Notes: generated from the sequence alone by a model not told the origin. Counted from the stretch's first letter, positions 7,702 through 18,848 are shown. The stretch: 64,000 bases of DNA from Qipengyuania nanhaisediminis (GCF_900115585.1 NZ_FOWZ01000004.1:62001-126000), one strand, 5' to 3'. Translations and numbers: made by a program.

Positions 7702-10214
7702 GCGACGAAGAGAAAAAACCTGCCCGCAAGCCGCTGACCCTGAAGGGTGCTCAGCCGGGCGAGGTCAAGCAGACCTTCAGCCACGGCCGCACCAACAAGG
7801 TTGCGGTCGAGGTGAAGCGCCGCCGCAAGCTCGTCAAACCCGGCGAGGCGGCCCCTGCCCCCGCGCCAGCACCGGCTCCCGAACCGGAATCCGCTCCTGC
7901 GCCCGCTCCCGCGCCCACAGCGAAGAAGCCTGCGCCCAAGAAGCCCGCTGCCGATGCGGAAACGCCGCAGGAACGCGTCGCTCGCCTCCAGCGCGAGGCC
8001 GAGGAAGAGCGCCTGAAGCTGGCGGAAGAAGCGCGCAAGCGTGAAGAGCAGCAGGCGAAGAAGGCTGCCGAAGACGAGAAAAAGCGCGCCGAAGACAACC
8101 GCAAGGCCGAGGAAGAAGCGGCCAAGCAGGCGAAGAAGGCTGCCAAGGAAGCTCCGGCCGAGGCCACAGCGGAAGAGGCTGCGCCTTCCGAAGAAGCCGC
8201 GGAAGCAACCCCGACCCCGGCTGCGCGCAAGTTCACGCCCGTGAAGCGTCCGGAAATCAAGAAGCCGGAACGCAAGAAGAAGGACGAAAAGCCCGCGCGC
8301 ACCGCAGAAAAGCCGGACAAGCGCCGTTCGGGCAAGCTTTCCGTCAACAAGGCGCTCAATGAGGACGAAGGCCGCCGTGCGCGCAGCCTCGCCGCGCTCA
8401 AGCGTGCGCGTGAAAAGGAACGCCGCTTGCAGGGTGGCGGTTCGAACAAGCCGCGCGAAAAGCAGGTCCGCGACGTGGTCGTGCCCGAAGCGATTACCGT
8501 CGGCGAGCTGGCCAAGCGCATGGGCGAGAAGGGTGCCGACCTCGTGAAGGAGCTCTTCAATCTCGACATGATGGTCACCGTCAACCAGACGATCGACCAG
8601 GATACGGCGGAACTGCTCGTCGAACAGTTCGGTCATAATATCCAGAAGGTGTCGGAAGCCGATGTCGACATCGCAGCCGAAGAGGATGTCGATCCGGAAG
8701 AAACGCTGAAGCCGCGTCCTCCGGTCGTCACCATCATGGGCCATGTCGACCACGGCAAGACCAGCCTGCTCGACGCGCTTCGCGGCGCAAACGTAGTAAA
8801 GGGCGAAGCTGGCGGCATTACGCAGCACATCGGCAGCTACCAAGTGAAGACCAAGGGTGGTGACGAGATCACCTTCCTCGATACACCGGGCCACGCCGCT
8901 TTCACCGAAATGCGCCAGCGCGGTGCCAATGTGACCGATATCGTGGTTCTGGTGGTCGCTGCCGATGACGGCATCATGCCGCAGACGATCGAGGCCATCA
9001 ATCACACCAAGGCTGCGGGCGTCCCGATGATCGTGGCGATCAACAAGATGGACAAGCCGGAAGCCAATCCGGACAACATCCGCAATCGCCTGCTCGAACA
9101 TGAAGTCATCGTCGAGAAACTGTCCGGCGATGTGCAGGACGTGGAAATCTCCGCCAAGGAGAAGACCGGTCTCGACGAACTGCTCGAGAAGATCGCGCTG
9201 CAGGCCGAACTGCTCGAACTGAAGGCGAACCCCGACCGCATGGCGGAAGCCACCGTCATCGAGGCCCAGCTCGACAAGGGCCGCGGCCCGGTCGCGACCG
9301 TGCTCATCACGCGCGGTACGCTGGAGCGTGGCAACACCTTCGTTGTCGGTACGGAAAGTGGCCGTGTGCGTGCGATCGTCAATGACCAGGGCAAGCAGAT
9401 CAAGAAGGCCGGTCCTTCGATGCCTGTCGAAGTCCTGGGTCTCGGCGGCGTGCCGAGCGCAGGCGACGTGCTGACCGTGGTCGAGAACGAACAGCGTGCG
9501 CGTGAAGTGGCCGAATATCGTCAGGAAAAGGCCACCGAGAAGCGCACCGCGCTTGCTCCGACGAGCTTCGACACGATGTTCAACAACCTCGCTGCGAATG
9601 TCATCGAATTCCCCGTATTGGTGAAGGCCGATGTGCAGGGTTCGGTCGAGGCTATCACGACTGCGCTGCACAACCTTTCCAACGACGAGATCAAGGTCCG
9701 CGTCCTGCATGCAGGCGTAGGCGCGATCACGGAAAGCGACGTGTCGCTCGCAGCTGCCTCGAATGCGCCGATCATCGGCTTCAACGTGCGTCCGAATGCG
9801 AAGGCGCGTGAACTGGTGAAGCGCGATGGCGTGGAGATGAAGTACTATGACGTCATCTACCACCTGACCGAGGAGATCGCGAAGGAGATGGCAGGCGAGC
9901 TTGGTCCGGAGCGGATCGAGAACGTCGTCGGCCGTGCCGCAGTCAAGGAAGTGTTCCGCTCGGGCAAGAAGGACAAGGCCGCAGGCCTGCTGGTCGAGGA
10001 AGGCGTCATCCGCAAGGGGCTGCACGCACGCCTTACGCGCGACGACGTCATCGTCTCGGCCACCACCATCGCCTCGCTGCGCCGTTTCAAGGACGACGTG
10101 GACGAAGTCCGCGCCGGTCTCGAATGCGGTGTGGTCCTTGCCGACACCAACGACATCCAGCCGGGCGACCAGCTCGAGGTGTTCGAGGTCGAGGAGCGTG
10201 AACGCACGCTGTGA
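7698..10214 (+). CDS. infB: Translation initiation factor IF-2
   Basis: 838 residues. IF-2 is the GTPase that places initiator tRNA on the 30S subunit and promotes subunit joining. A long low-complexity Ala/Pro/Glu/Lys N-terminal region (about 1-270) precedes the IF2_N fold. The G domain from about residue 335 shows [12 protein letters not shown] (G1), DTPGHAAF (G3) and NKMDKPEA (G4). Domains II to IV follow up to residue 838. The stop is followed 14 bases later by the first thioesterase gene. Confidence 0.97.
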   Translation: MSDEEKKPARKPLTLKGAQPGEVKQTFSHGRTNKVAVEVKRRRKLVKPGEAAPAPAPAPAPEPESAPAPAPAPTAKKPAPKKPAADAETPQERVARLQREAEEERLKLAEEARKREEQQAKKAAEDEKKRAEDNRKAEEEAAKQAKKAAKEAPAEATAEEAAPSEEAAEATPTPAARKFTPVKRPEIKKPERKKKDEKPARTAEKPDKRRSGKLSVNKALNEDEGRRARSLAALKRAREKERRLQGGGSNKPREKQVRDVVVPEAITVGELAKRMGEKGADLVKELFNLDMMVTVNQTIDQDTAELLVEQFGHNIQKVSEADVDIAAEEDVDPEETLKPRPPVVTIMGHVDHGKTSLLDALRGANVVKGEAGGITQHIGSYQVKTKGGDEITFLDTPGHAAFTEMRQRGANVTDIVVLVVAADDGIMPQTIEAINHTKAAGVPMIVAINKMDKPEANPDNIRNRLLEHEVIVEKLSGDVQDVEISAKEKTGLDELLEKIALQAELLELKANPDRMAEATVIEAQLDKGRGPVATVLITRGTLERGNTFVVGTESGRVRAIVNDQGKQIKKAGPSMPVEVLGLGGVPSAGDVLTVVENEQRAREVAEYRQEKATEKRTALAPTSFDTMFNNLAANVIEFPVLVKADVQGSVEAITTALHNLSNDEIKVRVLHAGVGAITESDVSLAAASNAPIIGFNVRPNAKARELVKRDGVEMKYYDVIYHLTEEIAKEMAGELGPERIENVVGRAAVKEVFRSGKKDKAAGLLVEEGVIRKGLHARLTRDDVIVSATTIASLRRFKDDVDEVRAGLECGVVLADTNDIQPGDQLEVFEVEERERTL

Positions 10215-10228
10215 AGGAGTGCGAGTGA

Positions 10229-10660
10229 ATGGCTAGGATTTACGAAGGCCAGCGCTCGCCCTCTGCCGAGCTGATGGGATCCGAGTTCGTCTCTTTCGAT
10301 GAAGAGAGGGGCGAACTTACCACGCGCTTTACCCCGCCGCCGAGCTTCGCGTCCCCGCGGGGCGCGGTGCAGGGCGGACTGATCGCGGGGTTCCTGGACG
10401 AGGTCATGGGGGGCGCACTGCTCGCCGTGACTGAGGCGAAGTTCGGGGAAGAAGGCATTCGCCTGCCGCTTAATCTCGATATGAATTTGACCTTCCTGCG
10501 CATGGTCCCCCTGGAAACCATTACGGCCAAGGGGCGGGTGGTAAAGGCAGGCAAACGCGTCGCCTATCTTGAGGGCGAGCTGCTCGATAGCGAGGGACAA
10601 GTCCTGGCGCGGGCCACATCCACTGCGCTTCCGACACCCCTGCCGGGACGCGAGACGTGA
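10229..10660 (+). CDS. PaaI-family hotdog-fold thioesterase, first tandem copy
   Basis: 143 residues, a single hotdog domain. The signature PRGAVQGGLIAGFLDEVMG (about residues 46-64) supplies the glycine-rich turn and acidic catalytic residue expected of acyl-CoA thioesterases. The substrate cannot be read from sequence. It is clearly paralogous to the next gene (shared PRG-VQGGL-AGFLDEVMG, LPTP/IPTP-RPG end), so a tandem duplication is likely. It is inserted between infB and rbfA, and its stop overlaps the GTG start of its twin by three bases. Confidence 0.85.
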   Translation: MARIYEGQRSPSAELMGSEFVSFDEERGELTTRFTPPPSFASPRGAVQGGLIAGFLDEVMGGALLAVTEAKFGEEGIRLPLNLDMNLTFLRMVPLETITAKGRVVKAGKRVAYLEGELLDSEGQVLARATSTALPTPLPGRET

Positions 10661-11070
10661 GCGAAAGACAGCATAATCGGGACGCCGCCCATGCAGACCT
10701 GATGGGCGTCGAGTTCGATAGCTTCGATGCGCAGCGTGAGGAAATCACGCTCCGCTTCACTGCACCCGACAGCTTCATCACGCCGCGCGGCACCGTGCAG
10801 GGCGGACTGGTCGCGGGCTTCCTCGACGAAGTCATGGGCTGGGCGCATGTCTGGGCTACCGACCACGTGGAAGCGCCGCTTAATCTCGACATTACCATGA
10901 CGCTGATCCGGCCCGTGATGGCAGGTCCGCTGGTCGGCAAGGGACGAGTGATCAAGCGCGGTCGCCGTGTGATCTATCTCGAAGGCGAGTTGTTCGACGA
11001 CGCAGGCAACCTGCTCGCGCGTTCGACCAGCACGGCGATCCCTACACCGCGCCCCGGCAGCGAGGCATGA
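10657..11070 (+). CDS. PaaI-family hotdog-fold thioesterase, second tandem copy
   Basis: 137 residues with the same layout as its upstream twin: PRGTVQGGLVAGFLDEVMG at about residues 45-63 and a matching C-terminus. It lacks a six-residue stretch present in the twin near residue 75, and the residues after DEVMG differ (WAHVWA instead of GALLAV), which suggests a different acyl pocket. It begins with GTG, overlapping the preceding TGA, and ends overlapping the DUF1697 start by four bases. Confidence 0.85.
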   Translation: MSERQHNRDAAHADLMGVEFDSFDAQREEITLRFTAPDSFITPRGTVQGGLVAGFLDEVMGWAHVWATDHVEAPLNLDITMTLIRPVMAGPLVGKGRVIKRGRRVIYLEGELFDDAGNLLARSTSTAIPTPRPGSEA

Positions 11071-11609
11071 GCACGCGCCTTGCACTGCTCGGCAGCATCA
11101 ACATCGGCGGCAACCGCATCAAGATGGCGGACTTGCGCGATCGCATGAGCGCCCGTGATTTCGGTGAAGTCGAAACTGTGGCAGCCAGCGGGAACGTCAT
11201 CCTGAGAAGCGACGAAGACGAAGAGGTGCTTCGTGGCAGGATTGCCCGATTGATCGAGGAAGAATTCGGGATCACCGGCTTCGTTGTCGTGCGGACAGTC
11301 GAAGAGGTTCGCTCTGCCATCGATGACAATCCGTTTCACGGCGAAGGATCGGACACGATGGTGCACACCATCTTCCTGCCGCAGCAACCTGTGGCGGGTG
11401 GTTTCGAGGCATTGCTCGAAGCGCACCGAGATCGCGGGGCGGAACGGCTCGCGCTGGGTGACCGTGTGCTCTATCTGGATTATGTGGATGGGGTCGGTGT
11501 TTCCGATCTCACCGGCCGTTTTATCGAGAAGCGGCTCGGCTGCCGAGGCACGGCACGGAACATGACCTCGCTCAAACGCATTCTGGCAAAAATGGAAGAG
11601 TTCGCCTGA
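11067..11609 (+). CDS. DUF1697 family protein
   Basis: 180 residues matching the DUF1697 pattern: N-terminal [19 protein letters not shown], then ASGNVIL, and a C-terminal [12 protein letters not shown]. The family folds as two ferredoxin-like halves, and its function is unknown. It is locked into the operon: four-base overlap with the upstream thioesterase and a one-base TGATG junction with rbfA. Nothing in the context reveals its job. Confidence 0.85.
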   Translation: MSTRLALLGSINIGGNRIKMADLRDRMSARDFGEVETVAASGNVILRSDEDEEVLRGRIARLIEEEFGITGFVVVRTVEEVRSAIDDNPFHGEGSDTMVHTIFLPQQPVAGGFEALLEAHRDRGAERLALGDRVLYLDYVDGVGVSDLTGRFIEKRLGCRGTARNMTSLKRILAKMEEFA

Positions 11610-12010
11610 TGGCCAAGCACCAGCATTCGACACCCGAACAGCAATCCGTTCGCGTCCTCAAGGTCGGCGAGCGGGTGCGGCATATCCTGTCCGAACTGCT
11701 CGCACGGGGCGAAGCGCATGACGACGTGCTGCGCGCATCGAACATCGCCGTGACCGAGGTGCGGATGACGCCGGACCTCAGGAATGCGAAGGCTTACGTG
11801 AAGCCCTTGCTCGGCCAGGACGAGACGGCCGTGTTGAAGGCATTGCGCACGAACACGGCGTTCTTCCAGAAGGAAGTGGCCAAGCGCCTCGGCCTCAAAT
11901 TCGCGCCCAAGCTTTCTTTCCAGCCCGATGAAAGCTTCGACGAGGCGGACCGGATCGAGCAACTCCTGTCCGACCCCAAGGTCGCGCGCGACCTCGGGGA
12001 CGAAGAGTAA
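11609..12010 (+). CDS. rbfA: Ribosome-binding factor A
   Basis: 133 residues. RbfA is a KH-like protein that matures the 5' end of 16S rRNA on the 30S particle. It shows [21 protein letters not shown] at the start, [17 protein letters not shown] in the middle and the [18 protein letters not shown] segment near the end. It is the last gene of the rimP-infB run. The convergent AbgT gene begins only three bases after its stop, leaving no room for a conventional terminator. Confidence 0.95.
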   Translation: MAKHQHSTPEQQSVRVLKVGERVRHILSELLARGEAHDDVLRASNIAVTEVRMTPDLRNAKAYVKPLLGQDETAVLKALRTNTAFFQKEVAKRLGLKFAPKLSFQPDESFDEADRIEQLLSDPKVARDLGDEE

Positions 12011-12013
12011 GCC

Positions 12014-13645
12014 CTACTGCATGATTGCCGGGGCCGCCGCCGAGGGTAGGGTGTAGCCGACCGGTGCATCGGGCCCAAGCGGAATGCCGAGATAGAACCA
12101 GCCCACGATCAGCAGGACGCCTGAGATCAGCAGCCATACCGAATAGGGCAGCATCATCGCGGTCAGGCTGCCGAGGCCGAAGTCTTTCACCCAGCGCTGG
12201 GCGAAAACCAGGATCAGCGGGAAATAGACCATTAGCGGCGTGATGATGTTCGTCGCGCTGTCGCCCACGCGGTAGGCCGCCGTCGCACCTTCAGGGCTGA
12301 TGCCGAGCAGCATGAGCATCGGAACGAGGATCGGGGCGAGCAGCGCCCATTTCGCACTGGCCGAACCGACGAAGAGGTTCAGCAGGCCCGCGAAGATCAC
12401 CATGAGGCCGAGGACGAGCGGCAGGGGCAGGCCCGTGCTCTCGATCCCCGCAGCGCCGTGGACGGCGGTGATGAGGCCAAGGTTGGACCAGCCGAACATT
12501 GCAACGAAGTGCGCGGCAGCGAAAGCTAGGACGAGGTAATAGCCCATGTCCTTCATGCTTTCCGCCATCATGTTCACGAGATCGCGGTGGTCCTTGATCG
12601 TGCCCGCAGCGCGGCCATAGGCCCAGCCGGTCAGCAGGAAGAGCAGGAAGAAGCCTGCCACGAGCGACTGGTACAGCGGACGCAGTTCCGTGTGGATCGA
12701 ACAATCGGCTGCCGGAATGCCCTCGCAAGCGGCCTCGTCGACCAGCGGGGTGCCGGGGGCAAAGACCATCAGCACCCACAGGCCAAACACGAACAGCGCG
12801 GCGAGACCTGCTGCGCGAAGGCCCTTGCTGGCCTTTTCCCCGTCGACTTCGACGGGCGCATCGTCATTCGCACCCGCAACCGCGCCCTTGGTCCAGGCGC
12901 CCAGGCGCGGTTCGATGACCTTGTCGGTCACGTACCAGATGATCGGGAGATAAAGCACCGTCATCGCCACGATGAAGTACCAGTTACCGGCGATGTTGGC
13001 CGTCCATGTCGGGTCGAGCGCGCTGGCGCCGACGGCTTCTTCCGTAATACCGAACAGCAGCGCGTCGAGCTGGCCGGGGGAGACATTGGCGGAGAAACCT
13101 CCCGAAACCCCGGCAAAGGCCGCAGCGATCCCGGCAAGGGGATGGCGCCCGGCAGCCGCAAACAGGATGCCTGCCAGAGGGATAAGGACGACATAGCCCG
13201 CGTCGGCGGCGTGATTGCCGATCATCGCGACCAGAGCCACCACCGGGGTCAGCAGGGACTTTGGAGCGCTCTTCACCGCTTTCGACATGCCCGCAGCGAA
13301 GAAGCCGGAGCGTTCGGCAACGCCTGCGCCAAGCATGACGACCAAGACATAACCGAGCGGATGGAAGTGCGTGAATGTCGCGGGCATTTCCACCCAGAGC
13401 CGCTGGATGTTCTCCGGCGACAACAGGCTCACCGCCTCGATGACCAGCGCGCCGCCCGTATTCTCGTCCAGCGCGGTCGGGTGCTGGGCGGAAACGCCGC
13501 TCAATGCCGCGATCACCGATATGACGACCAGCGCGATGATCAGGTAGAAGAAGATGAAAACCGGATCGGGCAGTTTGTTGCCCGTTCGCTCTACCCATCC
13601 CAGGATGCCTGTCTGCGTATTGGGTGCGGTGCTCGCCTCTGCCAT
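12014..13645 (-). CDS. AbgT-family transporter (p-aminobenzoyl-glutamate transporter-like)
   Basis: 543 residues with about 12 predicted membrane helices. Family features include the N-terminal GWVERTGNKLPDP-F-FFYLI, the GVSGGFSANVSPGQLDALLFGITEEAV segment and the late GSASAKWALLAPILVPMLMLLG motif. AbgT proteins import p-aminobenzoyl-glutamate or export antimetabolites such as sulfonamides; the direction and substrate here are not determinable. It is inverted relative to, and splits, the rbfA-truB portion of the translation cluster. Confidence 0.9.
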   Translation of the reverse strand: MAEASTAPNTQTGILGWVERTGNKLPDPVFIFFYLIIALVVISVIAALSGVSAQHPTALDENTGGALVIEAVSLLSPENIQRLWVEMPATFTHFHPLGYVLVVMLGAGVAERSGFFAAGMSKAVKSAPKSLLTPVVALVAMIGNHAADAGYVVLIPLAGILFAAAGRHPLAGIAAAFAGVSGGFSANVSPGQLDALLFGITEEAVGASALDPTWTANIAGNWYFIVAMTVLYLPIIWYVTDKVIEPRLGAWTKGAVAGANDDAPVEVDGEKASKGLRAAGLAALFVFGLWVLMVFAPGTPLVDEAACEGIPAADCSIHTELRPLYQSLVAGFFLLFLLTGWAYGRAAGTIKDHRDLVNMMAESMKDMGYYLVLAFAAAHFVAMFGWSNLGLITAVHGAAGIESTGLPLPLVLGLMVIFAGLLNLFVGSASAKWALLAPILVPMLMLLGISPEGATAAYRVGDSATNIITPLMVYFPLILVFAQRWVKDFGLGSLTAMMLPYSVWLLISGVLLIVGWFYLGIPLGPDAPVGYTLPSAAAPAIMQ

Positions 13646-13747
13646 CGAAATCCCTGTCGCTAATCTTTTCGTCGCGGTCGGGGTGTCATCCCCAATCCTG
13701 TCTGACGGTCTCCTTAACAGCTGTGGGCGGGCGCGCTAGAGCAGGCC

Positions 13748-14326
13748 ATGGCCAAGCTGTATTTCTATTTTGCCAGTATGAATGCGGGGAAGAGCTCGAC
13801 CTTGCTCCAGACCGCCTTCAACTACGGCGAACGCGGGATGAAGGTATCGCTATGGACCGCCGCGCTCGACGACCGGCCCGGTTTCGGAGCAATCTCCAGT
13901 CGTATCGGCCTCGCCAGCGATGCCAACCGCTTCGAGCAGCAAACCGACATCGCGGCGCACGTCCTGGCCGAACATGCCGAAACGCCGCTCGCCTGTGTGC
14001 TGGTGGACGAGGCGCAATTCCTCACCCCCGACCAGGTCTGGCAATTGGCGAAACTGGCCGACGAGGCAGGCATTCCCGTTCTTTGCTACGGCCTGCGCAC
14101 TGACTTCCAGGGCGAGCTGTTTCCCGGCTCCGCTACGCTGCTCGGTATTGCGGACAAGCTGGTCGAGATGAAGGCGGTCTGCGATTGCGGACGCAAGGCG
14201 ACGATGAACCTGCGGGTCGATGAAAACGGCAAGGCAGTGAGCGAGGGCGCTCAGACCGAAATTGGCGGCAACGACCGCTACGTTGCCATGTGCCGCAAGC
14301 ATTTTTCGCAGGCGCTGGGGCAATAG
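13748..14326 (+). CDS. tdk: Thymidine kinase
   Basis: 192 residues, a type II thymidine kinase that phosphorylates thymidine in the salvage pathway. Visible are the P-loop [10 protein letters not shown] (residues 8-17), the Mg-binding DEAQF (near 82) and zinc-ligand cysteines (CDCGRKA and CRKHF) in the lasso domain. It is divergent from the AbgT gene across 102 bases (13646-13747), a region with no clear motif beyond a promoter-like stretch. Confidence 0.95.
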   Translation: MAKLYFYFASMNAGKSSTLLQTAFNYGERGMKVSLWTAALDDRPGFGAISSRIGLASDANRFEQQTDIAAHVLAEHAETPLACVLVDEAQFLTPDQVWQLAKLADEAGIPVLCYGLRTDFQGELFPGSATLLGIADKLVEMKAVCDCGRKATMNLRVDENGKAVSEGAQTEIGGNDRYVAMCRKHFSQALGQ

Positions 14327-14363
14327 GGGTGCGCAGGCGCGCTCTGCACCCTATCTTGGTTCG

Positions 14364-15053
14364 ATGACGGAAACACTCATTCTCGCGGCGATCCTGATCC
14401 CGTGCCTGATAATCGCTATCGTGTTTCACGAGGTTGCCCATGGATGGGCGGCACTGGCACTGGGGGATCCCACCGCCAAGGAAAAACGCAGGCTTTCCTT
14501 CAACCCGGTTCGCCATGTCGATCCGGTCGGGACATTGCTTGTTCCCGGTGCGCTGGCGCTGTTCGGCGGGCCTGTTTTCGGTTGGGCCAAGCCTGTACCG
14601 GTGAACCCCCGCCGCCTCGACAATCCGCGCTACGGGATGATGGCTGTCGCAGCAGCCGGGCCGGGGATGAACATTGCCCTCGCTTTCCTCGCTGCGATAA
14701 TCGTCGGCATTGCCGCGGCTTTCGCGACCAATTGGGGATCGTCATTGCCGGAATGGGCGCTGACCGCCTTCACCTACTTCATTCTCATCAACACCTTCCT
14801 TGCCCTGTTCAACCTCCTGCCAATCCCGCCTTTCGACGGCTCGCACATCCTTGGCGGCCTTTTGCCGCGTAAATGGGCGAGGCACTGGCAGAAGCTCCAG
14901 GCGCTGGGCATGACGCTGATATTCGTGATCATCGCTGCCGCCTGGATATTTCCCGATGCGCGGTGGATCGAGAGGACAATCTGGCCACCGGTCATGTGGA
15001 TCATGGAATTCTTCGTGGGCATCGCACAGTCGGTCGAACTGGCGCTGTCCTGA
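14364..15053 (+). CDS. Site-2 protease family (M50B) membrane metallopeptidase
   Basis: 229 residues and about six membrane segments. The zinc motif HEVAHG is at about residues 22-27, and the second metal site is NLLPIPPFDGSHIL (about 152-165), where the Asp of the PPFDG segment completes the centre. It is the short form without PDZ domains, so it differs from RseP. It presumably cleaves a membrane-embedded substrate that cannot be predicted. Its stop overlaps the truB start by one base, giving translational coupling. Confidence 0.88.
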   Translation: MTETLILAAILIPCLIIAIVFHEVAHGWAALALGDPTAKEKRRLSFNPVRHVDPVGTLLVPGALALFGGPVFGWAKPVPVNPRRLDNPRYGMMAVAAAGPGMNIALAFLAAIIVGIAAAFATNWGSSLPEWALTAFTYFILINTFLALFNLLPIPPFDGSHILGGLLPRKWARHWQKLQALGMTLIFVIIAAAWIFPDARWIERTIWPPVMWIMEFFVGIAQSVELALS

Positions 15054-16051
15054 TGAGCGCTGCAAAACCCGCTCCGCACGGCTGGATCGTGCTCGACAAG
15101 CCGCGCGGGCTTGGTTCGACGCAGGCCGTGGGCATGGTCAAGCGCGTGCTTCGTCAGGGCGGCTATGCCAAGACCAAGGTCGGCCACGGCGGCACGCTCG
15201 ATCCGCTGGCAGAGGGCGTATTGCCGATCGCGCTCGGCGAGGCGACCAAGCTGGCCGGTCGGATGCTCGATGCCAGCAAGATCTACGAGTTCACCATCCA
15301 GTTCGGCGAAGAAACCGACACGCTCGACACCGAAGGCGAGGTGATCCAGCGCAGCGACCGCCGCCCGCCCATGGCCGCAATCGCTGCGGTGCTCGAACAT
15401 TTTACCGGAGAGATCGAACAGATCCCGCCGAAATATTCCGCCCTCAAGATCGACGGCAAGCGCGCCTACGACCTCGCCCGTGCCGGGGAAGAGGTAGAGA
15501 TGAAGACGCGCCGCGTCACGATCCACAGCCTGACCATGGCCGGAGAGCGCGAGGATCCGGAACTGAAGTCCGCTTTCCAGACCAGCGCAGGGCGTCCCGA
15601 CCCCTACGATGTGGCTGCCCCGCTCGAACTGGCTGATGCAATGACGCTGACTGCGCATGTGTCCAAAGGGACATATATCCGCTCTCTTGCACGGGACATC
15701 GCGCGTGCGCTTGGAAGTGTCGGTCACGTCACCTATCTCAGGCGCGTCAAGGCGGGTCCCTTCCATGAAAATCAGGCGATTTCGCTGGACAAGCTGGAGG
15801 AAATCGCTAAGGGCGCGCCTCTTGAACACCTACTCCTGCCGCTAGAGGCGGGGCTGGACGACATCCCGGCTCTATCCCTCGATCCCGACAGCGCGCAGGC
15901 GGTCCGCCAGGGCCGGGTATTGTCGGACCTGCCCCACACCGACGGGCTCTATTTCGCGAAGCTGGAGGATACTCCCGTTGCGCTGGTGGAACTCATCGGA
16001 GGGACGGCCACGGTCGTCCGGGGCTTCAACCTACCGGATGTCGCGGAGTAG
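15053..16051 (+). CDS. truB: tRNA pseudouridine(55) synthase
   Basis: 332 residues. TruB makes pseudouridine 55 in the T-loop of tRNAs. The N-terminal [17 protein letters not shown] opens the catalytic domain, and the active-site Asp lies in [19 protein letters not shown] (about residues 44-62). The [17 protein letters not shown] segment and a C-terminal PUA-like domain follow. It precedes rpsO as in most proteobacteria. The ATG is taken at the TGATG junction with the upstream protease. Confidence 0.96.
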   Translation: MSAAKPAPHGWIVLDKPRGLGSTQAVGMVKRVLRQGGYAKTKVGHGGTLDPLAEGVLPIALGEATKLAGRMLDASKIYEFTIQFGEETDTLDTEGEVIQRSDRRPPMAAIAAVLEHFTGEIEQIPPKYSALKIDGKRAYDLARAGEEVEMKTRRVTIHSLTMAGEREDPELKSAFQTSAGRPDPYDVAAPLELADAMTLTAHVSKGTYIRSLARDIARALGSVGHVTYLRRVKAGPFHENQAISLDKLEEIAKGAPLEHLLLPLEAGLDDIPALSLDPDSAQAVRQGRVLSDLPHTDGLYFAKLEDTPVALVELIGGTATVVRGFNLPDVAE

Positions 16052-16058
16052 AATGAAT

Positions 16059-16328
16059 ATGACGATTACCGCCGAGAAGAAGCAAGAGATCATCAAGGAC
16101 AACGCGCAGGCAGACGGCGACACCGGTTCGCCCGAAGTACAGGTCGCGATCCTGACCGAACGTATCCGCAACCTGACGGATCACTTCAAGGCCAACCACA
16201 AGGACAACCACTCGCGTCGCGGCCTTCTGATGATGGTCAACAAGCGCCGTAACCTCCTCGCCTATCTCAAGAAGAAGGATGTGGAGCGTTACAACGCCCT
16301 GATCGCGAAGCTGGGACTTCGTAAGTAA
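16059..16328 (+). CDS. rpsO: 30S ribosomal protein S15
   Basis: 89 residues, the standard S15 length, with the family signature around [16 protein letters not shown] and [15 protein letters not shown]15 binds the central domain of 16S rRNA. An ATG two codons upstream (16053) is also possible; 16059 gives the canonical MTITAEKK start. It lies seven bases after truB and precedes pnp, the conserved order. Confidence 0.97.
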   Translation: MTITAEKKQEIIKDNAQADGDTGSPEVQVAILTERIRNLTDHFKANHKDNHSRRGLLMMVNKRRNLLAYLKKKDVERYNALIAKLGLRK

Positions 16329-16337
16329 GAGTTTCGA

Positions 16338-16366
16338 GGAGGGCGGCTCGGCAAGGGTCGCCCTTC
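16338..16366 (+). other. rpsO-pnp intergenic hairpin
   Basis: An eight-base-pair stem (16338-16345 with 16359-16366) and a 13-base loop lie just after rpsO, followed by a short TTC-rich stretch. In E. coli an RNase III-cleaved hairpin lies between rpsO and pnp and underlies pnp autoregulation. Whether this hairpin terminates, is processed, or both is not decidable from sequence. The rest of 16367-16510 holds no other clear element except the pnp ribosome-binding site AGGAA. Confidence 0.5.
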
Positions 16367-16510
16367 TTCGCATTTGGCCTCCTGCGCAATCCGGCACAGG
16401 AGCTTCAATGAGGCAGTACATGACGCCTCGCACCGGACCGGGACGGTATACCCGGCACAAGTAGGCCCCGCTCCGCAATATGGCGGCCCGCGGGTTCATA
16501 AGGAAAATAC

Positions 16511-18796
16511 ATGTTCGACAAGAAAACCGTATCGATTGAATGGGGCGGAAAAACCCTCACTCTCGAAACCGGTCAGATCGCCCGTCAGGCTGACGGCGCC
16601 GTTCTGGCCACCTATGGCGAAACCGTGGTGCTGTGCGCCGTGACCGCCGCCAAGAGTGTACGCGAAGGGCAGGACTTCTTCCCGCTGACCGTCCACTACC
16701 AGGAAAAATTCTCCGCCGCGGGCCGTATCCCGGGTGGATTCTTCAAGCGCGAAGGCCGCGCGACGGAGAAGGAAACGCTGACTTCCCGCCTGATCGACCG
16801 CCCCGTGCGTCCGCTCTTCCCGGAAGGCTTCTACAACGAAATCAACGTCATCGCCCAGGTCCTGTCCTATGACGGCGAAACCGAACCCGATATCGTTGCG
16901 ATGATCGCCGCTTCGGCTGCGCTGACCATTTCGGGCGTGCCCTTCATGGGCCCGATCGGCGCTGCACGCGTCGGTTTCTCGAACGATGGCGAATACATCC
17001 TCAACCCGAGCCTGGACGATGCGCTTGGCGAAGACGGTCGTCTCGACCTCGTCGTCGCTGCGACGCAGGACGCGGTGATGATGGTGGAATCCGAAGCCAA
17101 GGAACTGACCGAAGAGGAAATGCTCGGCGCCGTCATGTTCGCGCATGAGGAAAGCCGCAAGGTCATCGGTGCGATCATCGACCTCGCTGAACAGGCTGCT
17201 AAGGACCCGTGGGAAATCGACACTTCGGACGATACCTCGGCAATCAAGGAAAAGCTGCGCGGCATCGTCGGCGACGACATCGCTGCTGCGTACAAGCTGA
17301 CCAACAAGTCGCAGCGTTCGGACGCGCTCAACGCCGCCCGCGAAAAGGCCAAGGAAGCCTTCGCCGACGAAGAACCGCAGACGCAGATGGTCGCCAACAA
17401 GGCGGTCAAGAAGCTGGAATCGGAAATCGTTCGCGGGGCCATCCTCAAGGATGGCCAGCGCATCGACGGCCGCAAGCTGAACGAAGTTCGCCCGATCGAG
17501 GCGATGGTCGGCCTCCTGCCCCGTACCCACGGTTCGGCTCTGTTCACGCGCGGTGAAACGCAGGCGATCTGCACCACCACGCTTGGCACCAAGGATGCCG
17601 AGCAGATGATCGACGGCCTCGAAGGCCTGTCGTACAACCACTTCATGCTGCACTATAACTTCCCGCCCTATTCGGTCGGCGAAGTGGGTCGCTTCGGCTT
17701 CACCAGCCGCCGCGAAACCGGTCACGGCAAGCTCGCATGGCGCGCGCTGCACCCGGTCCTGCCCGATCATGAAGATTTCCCGTACACCATCCGCATCCTG
17801 TCGGACATCACCGAATCCAACGGCTCGTCCTCGATGGCGACCGTGTGCGGCGGCTGTCTGTCGATGATGGACGCCGGTGTGCCGATCGAACGCCCGGTTT
17901 CGGGTATCGCGATGGGCCTCATCCTCGAAGGCGACGACTTCGCCGTCCTGTCGGACATCCTGGGTGACGAAGATCACCTCGGCGACATGGACTTCAAGGT
18001 TGCCGGTTCGGAGAAGGGCATCACCTCGCTCCAGATGGACATCAAGGTCGCCGGCATCACGCAGGAGATCATGAAGACCGCACTGGCGCAGGCCAGCGAA
18101 GGTCGCGCGCACATCCTGGGCGAAATGCAGAAGGCCCTGGGTTCGGCTCGTGGTGAAGTGTCCAAGCACGCTCCGCGTATCGAAACGATGCAGATCGACA
18201 AGTCGAAGATCCGCGACGTTATCGGCACGGGCGGCAAGGTCATCCGCGAAATCGTCGCAGAGACCGGTGCCAAGGTCGACATCGACGATGAGGGCGTGAT
18301 CAAGATCAGCTCCTCCAACGCCGACGAGATCGAAGCCGCGAAGAAGTGGATCGAAGGCATCGTCGAAGAGGCGGAAGTCGGTAAGATCTACACCGGCAAG
18401 GTCGTCAACATCGTCGACTTCGGCGCATTCGTGAACTTCATGGGCGGCAAGGACGGTCTCGTCCACGTCAGCGAGATGAAGAACGAACGCGTGGAAAAGC
18501 CGACCGACGTCGTGTCGGAAGGCCAAGAAGTTAAGGTCAAGGTCCTCGAGATCGACAACCGCGGCAAGGTTCGCCTGTCGATGCGCGTCGTCGACCAGGA
18601 AACCGGTGAAGAGCTGGAAGACACCCGCCCGCCGCGCGAACCGCGCGGTGACCGTGGCCCGCGTGGCGGCGGTGGCGGTCGTGGCGGCGATCGTCGTGGC
18701 GGCCGTGGTGGCCCACGTCGCGATCGCGGCGATCGGGACGGCGGAAACAAGGACGGTGGCGGTGAAGCCCACGTCCCTGACTTCCTCAAGGACTGA
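16511..18796 (+). CDS. pnp: Polyribonucleotide nucleotidyltransferase (PNPase)
   Basis: 761 residues. PNPase is the phosphorolytic 3'-5' exoribonuclease of the degradosome. Two RNase PH domains (about 1-215 and 310-540) flank a helical domain. A KH domain (about 555-615, [12 protein letters not shown]) and an S1 domain (about 620-695, [20 protein letters not shown]) follow. It ends in a Gly/Arg/Asp-rich RGG-type tail of about 50 residues and a HVPDFLKD terminus. The tail is longer than in E. coli and may bind RNA or partners. Confidence 0.97.
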   Translation: MFDKKTVSIEWGGKTLTLETGQIARQADGAVLATYGETVVLCAVTAAKSVREGQDFFPLTVHYQEKFSAAGRIPGGFFKREGRATEKETLTSRLIDRPVRPLFPEGFYNEINVIAQVLSYDGETEPDIVAMIAASAALTISGVPFMGPIGAARVGFSNDGEYILNPSLDDALGEDGRLDLVVAATQDAVMMVESEAKELTEEEMLGAVMFAHEESRKVIGAIIDLAEQAAKDPWEIDTSDDTSAIKEKLRGIVGDDIAAAYKLTNKSQRSDALNAAREKAKEAFADEEPQTQMVANKAVKKLESEIVRGAILKDGQRIDGRKLNEVRPIEAMVGLLPRTHGSALFTRGETQAICTTTLGTKDAEQMIDGLEGLSYNHFMLHYNFPPYSVGEVGRFGFTSRRETGHGKLAWRALHPVLPDHEDFPYTIRILSDITESNGSSSMATVCGGCLSMMDAGVPIERPVSGIAMGLILEGDDFAVLSDILGDEDHLGDMDFKVAGSEKGITSLQMDIKVAGITQEIMKTALAQASEGRAHILGEMQKALGSARGEVSKHAPRIETMQIDKSKIRDVIGTGGKVIREIVAETGAKVDIDDEGVIKISSSNADEIEAAKKWIEGIVEEAEVGKIYTGKVVNIVDFGAFVNFMGGKDGLVHVSEMKNERVEKPTDVVSEGQEVKVKVLEIDNRGKVRLSMRVVDQETGEELEDTRPPREPRGDRGPRGGGGGRGGDRRGGRGGPRRDRGDRDGGNKDGGGEAHVPDFLKD

Positions 18797-18818
18797 TCCG
18801 CTACCAGCCGATTGAAGA

Positions 18819-18848
18819 GGGGCCGCGGGGAAACCTGCGGCCCTTTTT
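18819..18848 (+). terminator. Intrinsic terminator after pnp
   Basis: GGGCCGC, extended by GGG, pairs with CCT-GCGGCCC around a GAAA tetraloop, then TTTTTCG follows. This is a strong rho-independent terminator that closes the translation cluster. Positions 18849-18977 hold no further recognisable element other than the upstream region of the methyltransferase gene. Confidence 0.92.

Noticed and set aside
5193-10025. Minus-strand open frames of about 800 codons opposite rimP-nusA-ylxR and infB
   Set aside because: They are mirror frames of highly biased GC-rich genes, have no recognisable domains, and lie opposite certain genes.
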